From NCBI GenBank assembly GCA_937884605.1, contig CALGDM010000025.1:1-37664 (forward strand): DNA of 37,664 bases, read 5' to 3'. A program made the translations under genes and the position numbers. This DNA is from an uncultured Spiribacter sp. GTDB lineage: Bacteria; Pseudomonadota; Gammaproteobacteria; Nitrococcales; Nitrococcaceae. Of the stretch, positions 32,915 to 37,664 are shown piece by piece (the first letter of the stretch is position 1; every line of letters begins with the position of its first letter). Under the pieces are notes generated by a model. That model had not been told where the DNA came from and did not search any database. It saw nothing but the letters and a program-made list of their open reading frames with translations.

Positions 32915-34576
32915 TTATTTCGCCGCCCGCCGCATCGCCCTCAGCCAGCCGCAATCGTCTTTGACCAGTAACTCACACGCCACGGTGGCGCGGGTCAGGC
33001 CGCACCAGAGCAGAGCAGTCTCGCGCTCGGTCTTATCGGTTTCGCCCGATAGCTCGATGTCGGTCAGGACGACGGCTGGCGCCTGCTGGCCCTTGAAGCG
33101 ATAGATCGTCTCGGCCTGGATCGGGCCCACGGTGTGCACGGGCTGCTCGTGCTCGTCGTGTCGGCCGGTGTAGCGACGGATATTCTCGCCGGCGACGTGG
33201 TTCAGATCGTTGTGAATGGCCGACTCCCGGCCGCGCAGGCTGACGATGGCGATCTGATCGGCGGCAAAGCCCTGGCGCATCAGGGCCTGTACGCGGTCAT
33301 CAAGTCGTTCGATCTGCTCGGCCGGCGTGCTGTAAGGGGTGAGGGTAGGCGTGTACCCATCCAGCGGGTTGACCCACTCGATGTTTTTATCGAGCAGCTT
33401 GTCGATGAAACGAGCAATCCGGGCCGGGGTACGGAAGTTGCGTTGATTGTTGTAGCGGACAAAGCCTTCCAGCGCGACGCCGGGATTGCCCTGTAGTGAC
33501 TGATCCTCATCCTCCAGCCACAGGCAGCGGTAGTCGGGTTTCATGGCCAGGCTGAGGACTTCGTGCCAGTCGGGTTTGAAGTCCTGGCCTTCATCGATGA
33601 TCAGCAAGTCATAGGGCCCCGCCTTGTCGGCGACATCGGCCATCTGGTCCACCAGCTCGTCCCAGAACACACCGCCATCGGCCTTACTGGCCTGCAGGCG
33701 GTCAGCATCGCCATACCACTCCAGCCAGTTATTGCAGTGGCCATGGAAGTTGTTGACGTGCTCCGTGTCGCCAAGTCGGTTCTGGAGTGAATCGGCGAGC
33801 GGTCGGTTGAAACAGGCCATTAAAGGCCTTTCCCCCCGGGCGATCGCGCGCTCATAGGCCTCAATGGCGACCAGGCTTTTGCCCGAGCCCGCGGCGGCCT
33901 GAATGCGCAGGCGCCACGGTGTGAACTCAAGCGCCGCGGGCAGCTCCTGAAGCGGGCTCGAGAGCCGGCGATACACCGCTTCATGTTGCTCGGCCGTCCG
34001 GGTCATGTCCTGCTCAAGTGACAGCGACTGCATGAGAAAATCCCGCATCAGCCCGGGGGTCTCGCCCTTGCTGATGCCCGCGGGCAGGAGTGCCTGAATC
34101 CGTTCGGGCAGGCGCGCATCGTCTGCTGCGTCAACAATGCCCTCAAGCGAAAGGCCGGCCGCCGTGACCGATTCGACCCGGTGATCGGGGCAATAGAGCA
34201 GTGACGAGACGGTTACCGGCGGCAAATCGGCGGCCTTGAGCGCTGCGAGAAAGATCTCGCGCGAACGGTGTATCTGCTCGATGACCGACTTTGATTGCGC
34301 CGCGCCGGAATAGCGCACCACCAAATCATCCAAGCGCTCGCCGAGCGGTCCGTTCTTTTGCTCGATCAACAGCACATCGCCGGATTGATTGGCGATGACA
34401 AAGTCGATCTCGCCGAATTGCTGGCGGCGATGGGTCAGTTCCGCCACATAGCGGCTATGGAAGACGGTGTAGTCATCCGGCAGATCCCGGCCCAGGCGTT
34501 CCAGCGTGGCCAGTTCCGCTTCAGATTCGCCGCCAAGCCGCCGCTCGGCGATGTTGGTTGGCATGATCCGCGCCAT
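32915..34576 (-). CDS. NERD-domain nuclease fused to an SF1 (UvrD-like) helicase
   Basis: The 553-residue protein begins with a NERD domain: GESEAELATLERLGRDLPDDYTVFH and the PD-(D/E)xK core FGEIDFV (Asp58) and LLIEQKNG (Glu72, Lys74). A UvrD-type helicase follows: Walker A AAAGSGKSLVA, motif II LLIIDEGQDF, NNQRNFRTP, IYRFKGQQAPAVVL and GLTRATV. Both nuclease and ATPase residues are present. This architecture occurs in DNA repair and in several anti-phage systems. GGAG nine bases upstream sets ATG 34576. It is the last gene of a three-gene leftward operon with two orphan proteins. Confidence 0.84.
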   Translation of the reverse strand: MARIMPTNIAERRLGGESEAELATLERLGRDLPDDYTVFHSRYVAELTHRRQQFGEIDFVIANQSGDVLLIEQKNGPLGERLDDLVVRYSGAAQSKSVIEQIHRSREIFLAALKAADLPPVTVSSLLYCPDHRVESVTAAGLSLEGIVDAADDARLPERIQALLPAGISKGETPGLMRDFLMQSLSLEQDMTRTAEQHEAVYRRLSSPLQELPAALEFTPWRLRIQAAAGSGKSLVAIEAYERAIARGERPLMACFNRPLADSLQNRLGDTEHVNNFHGHCNNWLEWYGDADRLQASKADGGVFWDELVDQMADVADKAGPYDLLIIDEGQDFKPDWHEVLSLAMKPDYRCLWLEDEDQSLQGNPGVALEGFVRYNNQRNFRTPARIARFIDKLLDKNIEWVNPLDGYTPTLTPYSTPAEQIERLDDRVQALMRQGFAADQIAIVSLRGRESAIHNDLNHVAGENIRRYTGRHDEHEQPVHTVGPIQAETIYRFKGQQAPAVVLTDIELSGETDKTERETALLWCGLTRATVACELLVKDDCGWLRAMRRAAK

Positions 34577-34632
34577 TCCGCTGGCTCCTGTTTGTCGAGC
34601 TGCCCGGCTCGATATCCAAGCCTGCGCAGTCG

Positions 34633-35205
34633 TCACACTCGGATCAAGGCAACGCCCACGCGTTTGGCACTGGCAAAGGTCTCCAGCGCCTGCCCGTCCA
34701 GGTCGTATTGCACGGCGTGGTCGGGCGTGTAGTTGATGATGAATCCGGTGACCGAGCCAAACAGCGGGACGCCCTCCGGCGCGTGTGCCAGGCAGTAGGC
34801 GATGTATTCGTCGCGCGGCAGATCCTCGGGGAACTGCAGTAGCCGCCGAGCCGGTGCACTGATGAACCCGGCGATGGCGATGGAGCTGGGCCGTGTCCGT
34901 TCGGTGGTCCAGATCGCATGGGGTTGAAAGCGGGCGCGGTACTCCGCCTCGGCCTGGGTCTCGATGGCATCGCGGGTTGCTTTGGCGGCCTCATTAATAG
35001 CGGAGATGGGTACGCCTAATGCACTGGCGAGACGCGCTGACAGGTCGCCGTCTCGCTGCCTGCCATCGCCCACAAACGCATCAAGCCGCCGCAGGGCCTT
35101 GCTGGGGTTGCGCGGGCTCAGCCGTTGTCCCAGTTGTCCGCGCGAGAGCTCCCGCGCGGTCATTCGGTCGTGGAGCAGCTGCTCCAGGGCGTTTCGATCA
35201 GGCAT
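34633..35205 (-). CDS. Orphan protein with helix-turn-helix-like N-terminus
   Basis: The 190-residue protein has an N-terminal segment (RELSRGQLGQRLSPRNPSKALRRLDAFVGDG and LASALGVPISAINEAAKATRDAI) that resembles an XRE-type helix-turn-helix with a Gly-Val turn. The C-terminal half contains an aromatic, beta-rich region (RLLQFPEDLPRDEYIAYCLA, FGSVTGFIINYTPDHAVQYD). No family is recognised. Its ATG overlaps the stop of the preceding 160-residue gene, and it lies 56 bases before the NERD-helicase start. A DNA-binding or regulatory role is only inferred. Confidence 0.6.
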   Translation of the reverse strand: MPDRNALEQLLHDRMTARELSRGQLGQRLSPRNPSKALRRLDAFVGDGRQRDGDLSARLASALGVPISAINEAAKATRDAIETQAEAEYRARFQPHAIWTTERTRPSSIAIAGFISAPARRLLQFPEDLPRDEYIAYCLAHAPEGVPLFGSVTGFIINYTPDHAVQYDLDGQALETFASAKRVGVALIRV

Positions 35206-35680
35206 TGGCATCGGCCTCGCGATCGGTGGCGGTATCCGGTGACTCGGCGGCGCCGTGGGCCAGCCGGAAGAAGTAGAACCTGGCGCCGATCTGCTGGCAC
35301 TGATAACCACGGAGGCGACGGGCGAGCAGGGCGCTGACGCGAGCGTAAACACCGGCCTTGCGTGGGGAGTTGGCCGCGATGATGAAGTAACTCGGCCGGG
35401 TGCGGTTGATCCAGCCGGTGAGGCGGCCGTGCACCTCGCGCATGAGCCGGAAGGCGTTGACGCCCGTGTCGATGTCATGGAATAGCTTGATGCCGGGCAC
35501 GTAATCCTCCCACTTCTCGAAAGGATCCCGTTCGCGGTAAAGACTATGCAGAGAGCCGCGGCCGGCGATGTACCCGCCGGTCAATGCGAGGGTGACGTGG
35601 TTGGCCTCGCGCAGGACAAGGACGTAGTCGAACCCGTCGACCGTGAATGCGTGGCGCTGAGTGGATGGCATACCGGGCAT
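35198..35680 (-). CDS. Orphan protein, first gene of the NERD-helicase operon
   Basis: The 160-residue protein is mainly mixed alpha/beta. It has aromatic-rich stretches (FTVDGFDYVLVLREANHVTLALTGG, KWEDYVPGIKLFHDIDTGVNAFRLM) and a closing segment, RPSYFIIAANSPRKAGVYARV then GYQCQQIGARFYFFRL, that has the look of a small acyl-transferase-like or phage-type domain but with no assignable family. GGAGG precedes the ATG at 35680. Its stop overlaps the next start by eight bases. Confidence 0.6.
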   Translation of the reverse strand: MPGMPSTQRHAFTVDGFDYVLVLREANHVTLALTGGYIAGRGSLHSLYRERDPFEKWEDYVPGIKLFHDIDTGVNAFRLMREVHGRLTGWINRTRPSYFIIAANSPRKAGVYARVSALLARRLRGYQCQQIGARFYFFRLAHGAAESPDTATDREADANA

Positions 35681-35857
35681 GGTGTTGCCTCCGTGGTTGC
35701 GAGGGAGGGTGCGAAGGGCGGTCCCTCGCCCAACGCAAGTGCAGGCTACGATAGACCCGCGACAGGGCATGTCGCACAGAAGGCAGTGGTAAAGCGACGT
35801 CGACTGTCGGTATGACGCGGTACGTTGTGCGTCACAGTCCCAACCGAGGCCATGATC

Positions 35858-36109
35858 ATGCGCTCACCCATCCAATGGTCTGAATCCCTCAAAGCCCAGA
35901 CGCACAAGGCGCTCGAGAGCCACGGCCTGGATATGCCGGGCCCCGCTTTCGAGTCCATGAGCTTCAAAAACGCGGATGGCGGATACGGGTTGATGCCCAT
36001 TGATGATCTCCTCGCCGGTCGGTTCGTGATTCACCGGCGGGGCTCAGATGGCACTGAATCCTTTGAGACGCCTGAGGCGGTCATCGAGGCCGGCTGGGTG
36101 CTGGACTGA
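35858..36109 (+). CDS. Small orphan protein
   Basis: The 83-residue acidic protein (PIQWSESLKAQTHKALESHGLDMPG, MSFKNADGGYGLMPIDDLLAGRF, ETPEAVIEAGWVLD) has no recognised family, signal peptide or membrane segment. GAGG lies eight bases before ATG 35858 and only two before ATG 35852, so the former is preferred. Confidence 0.55.
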   Translation: MRSPIQWSESLKAQTHKALESHGLDMPGPAFESMSFKNADGGYGLMPIDDLLAGRFVIHRRGSDGTESFETPEAVIEAGWVLD

Positions 36110-36137
36110 TGGGGGATTGGGATCGAGCCGGGGCTCT

Positions 36138-36563
36138 ATGACCCTTACGCCCGCGTACTGGATTGCGCCCGATGGCGAGCGCCTGGAGGTGGAGCGCTCG
36201 CATATCGCGGCCGTCATCGCTGACCCGGCCCGGTTTGGCGTGACCGAGGCCTGGCTCAGGGCCCGCTACGCCGAGCATGGCGAGGGCGATCGCTTTGGCT
36301 GCGAGGGCCGGGCCCGCGAGGCGATTATCCGCCGGATCGTGATGGCGGGCTGGATCCGCACCCGGCGCTACATCCGCCCTGCCACCTACTGGAGTGTGAC
36401 GGTGGATGAGCTGGATAACGCCACCTGGCGGAGCCTTGCCACTTGGGCGAGCGTTGGCCTGGAGGAAGGCTGGCTCAAGCCGACGACGGAGCTGCGTATT
36501 CATGAGTTTGCCGAGGGGCGTACAACAACGACGGAGGTCAGCGCGTTATCCGCCTCGGGATAG
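36138..36563 (+). CDS. Orphan protein of unknown function
   Basis: The 141-residue soluble protein is rich in Trp and Arg: YWIAPDGERLEVERSHIAAVI, FGVTEAWLRARYAEHGEGDRFG, EAIIRRIVMAGWIRTRRYIRPATYWSVTVDEL, WASVGLEEGWL. It may be a small nucleic-acid or protein-interaction module. No family recognised. It follows the 83-residue gene by 28 bases in the same direction. Confidence 0.58.
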   Translation: MTLTPAYWIAPDGERLEVERSHIAAVIADPARFGVTEAWLRARYAEHGEGDRFGCEGRAREAIIRRIVMAGWIRTRRYIRPATYWSVTVDELDNATWRSLATWASVGLEEGWLKPTTELRIHEFAEGRTTTTEVSALSASG

Positions 36564-36636
36564 CTCGCTGCTCGCTCACCATCACCGGTAGCGCATTGTC
36601 CGTTGATCTGCGTCCAGACCGTGGCCGGCGCTCCCG

Positions 36637-36660
36637 CCAGCCCCCCCATAAGGGGGGTGG
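36637..36660. other. C-rich/G-rich hairpin before the phosphatase gene
   Basis: A run of seven C (36641-36647), a short ATAA turn and six G (36652-36657) form a tight stem flanked by CCAG and TGG. There is no T-run. It lies 60 bases before the phosphatase start and might mark the end of the orphan gene pair. Confidence 0.35.
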
Positions 36661-36716
36661 TCGAGTAGGTCGACCGCGCGTACCGTAAAATCAGACGAAC
36701 GGCCAGGGAATCGGTC

Positions 36717-37640
36717 ATGTACGACATCATCGGCGACATCCATGGACACGCCAGCCGGCTGGAAGCCCTGCTCAGGCACATGGGGTATCAGCAGGACAGT
36801 GAGGGCTGGTCACACCCCGAGCGCCAGGCCATTTTTGTGGGCGACTTCGTCGACCGCGGGCCGGAACAGGTGGAGACCTACCGGTTGGTGCGTTCCATGA
36901 TCGACCGCGGCGCGGCACTCGCCGTCATGGGCAACCACGAGTTCAACGCCGTCGCCTTCAAAACGCCGCACCCGGAGCAGCCCGGCGAGCGCATGCGGCC
37001 TCACACGGATAAGAATCGCGACCAGCATTCTGCATTCCTGGATCAGGTTGGCGAAGACAGCGCCCTCCATGACGAGATCATCGCCTGGTGTAAGACCCTG
37101 CCGCTGTATCTGGATCTGGAGGGGCTGCGGGTGGTGCATGCCTGCTGGCATGATGAATCGCTCCAGGCCCTGCGTCCCTTGCTTGACCACCGGCAGTGCC
37201 TGATCGACGACGCCTGGGTTAACGCCGCGCGCAAGGGCACCGAGGCTTACAATGCCGTCGAGACGCTGCTTAAAGGCCTTGAGATACCGCTGCCTGACGG
37301 CGAGAGTTTTCTCGACAAAGAGCAGAACGAGCGCCATCACATCCGGACACGCTGGTGGGAGCAGGGCGGCGGCACGTATCGCTCACTGGCGATGATGGAT
37401 GACGCCGCTCGGGCCACGTTGTCCGATGAGCTAGTGCCCGGTGACGCGCTGCCAGGGTATTCGGACGACAAACCGGTGTTCGTGGGGCACTACTGGCTAC
37501 GTGGGACGCCCAACCCGATGAGCGACCGGGTTGCCTGTGTGGACTATACCGTTACGCAGCCAGCGCCCGAGGGGAAGTTGGTGGCGTATCGATGGGGCGC
37601 CGGCAGTACCGTTGACAATAGTGGCTTTGTTTGGGTCTGA
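36717..37640 (+). CDS. Calcineurin-like metallophosphatase
   Basis: The 307-residue protein has the full metallophosphoesterase motif set: GDIHGHASRLEALL (residues 6-19), VGDFVDRGPEQVETY, MGNHEFNAVAF, VVHACWHDE and VFVGHYWLRG, with the Asp, His and Asn ligands for a two-metal centre. It resembles the PrpA/ApaH-like PPP group but is longer than PrpE; the substrate could be protein phosphate or a nucleotide such as Ap4A. An AGGGAA site precedes the ATG at 36717. Confidence 0.87.
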   Translation: MYDIIGDIHGHASRLEALLRHMGYQQDSEGWSHPERQAIFVGDFVDRGPEQVETYRLVRSMIDRGAALAVMGNHEFNAVAFKTPHPEQPGERMRPHTDKNRDQHSAFLDQVGEDSALHDEIIAWCKTLPLYLDLEGLRVVHACWHDESLQALRPLLDHRQCLIDDAWVNAARKGTEAYNAVETLLKGLEIPLPDGESFLDKEQNERHHIRTRWWEQGGGTYRSLAMMDDAARATLSDELVPGDALPGYSDDKPVFVGHYWLRGTPNPMSDRVACVDYTVTQPAPEGKLVAYRWGAGSTVDNSGFVWV

Positions 37641-37664
37641 CGCCGCCCTTCGATCAATTCTGTT

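Overview
The window is GC-rich, tightly packed chromosomal DNA from a gammaproteobacterium. Stop and start codons of neighbouring genes repeatedly overlap (ATGA or GTGA), and convergent genes end within a few bases of each other. Exported proteins are acidic, and one gene is closely related to the dimethylglycine N-methyltransferases of halophilic phototrophs such as Ectothiorhodospira. My inference is a halophilic or halotolerant, streamlined member of the Ectothiorhodospiraceae or a neighbouring group (Spiribacter-like). I saw no rRNA, tRNA, CRISPR, insertion sequence or prophage.

Layout. (a) 1-135: the end of uvrB. (b) 145-6355: a zinc-acquisition locus. A COG0523 GTPase runs leftward. Facing it are a 43-residue membrane microprotein, znuC, znuB, znuA, a second COG0523 GTPase, a beta-propeller-like protein and a His-rich coiled-coil protein. 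A Zur-box-like palindrome lies between the two arms. (c) 6365-10829: NAD synthesis, with the regulator nrtR followed by nadA-nadB-nadC; two matching palindromic operators lie in front of nadA. (d) 10830-18594, minus strand: lactate use. A sigma-54-type sensor kinase and response regulator are followed by lactate permease, L-lactate dehydrogenase and D-lactate dehydrogenase. (e) 18621-20877: two small exported acidic proteins (the first a DUF4168 protein behind a strong sigma-54-like promoter), a ZIP metal transporter and a lipoprotein. (f) 21007-27277: an HD-domain protein, an alpha/beta hydrolase, an SbtA-type bicarbonate transporter with a PII-like partner, a methyltransferase with an apparent internal deletion, csaA, a three-gene cluster ending in a membrane-anchored JAMM-like protein, and a histidine phosphatase. 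(g) 27326-31314: a phasin with a clear promoter and terminator, gamma-glutamyltransferase, a second hydrolase and a DEDDh exonuclease. (h) 31624-37640: accessory-looking genes, including a cytosolic 5'-nucleotidase, an operon of two orphan proteins plus a NERD-helicase, two small orphans and a metallophosphatase.

How the parts fit. The zinc locus combines import (ZnuABC) with intracellular allocation (two COG0523 GTPases) and two unexplained accessory proteins. The nad genes form a self-contained regulated unit. The lactate cluster takes up and oxidises both lactate enantiomers. The most interesting regulatory feature is between 18621 and 18650, where sigma-54-like elements on both strands share one -12 region. 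This suggests coupled control of the two-component genes and the DUF4168 gene.
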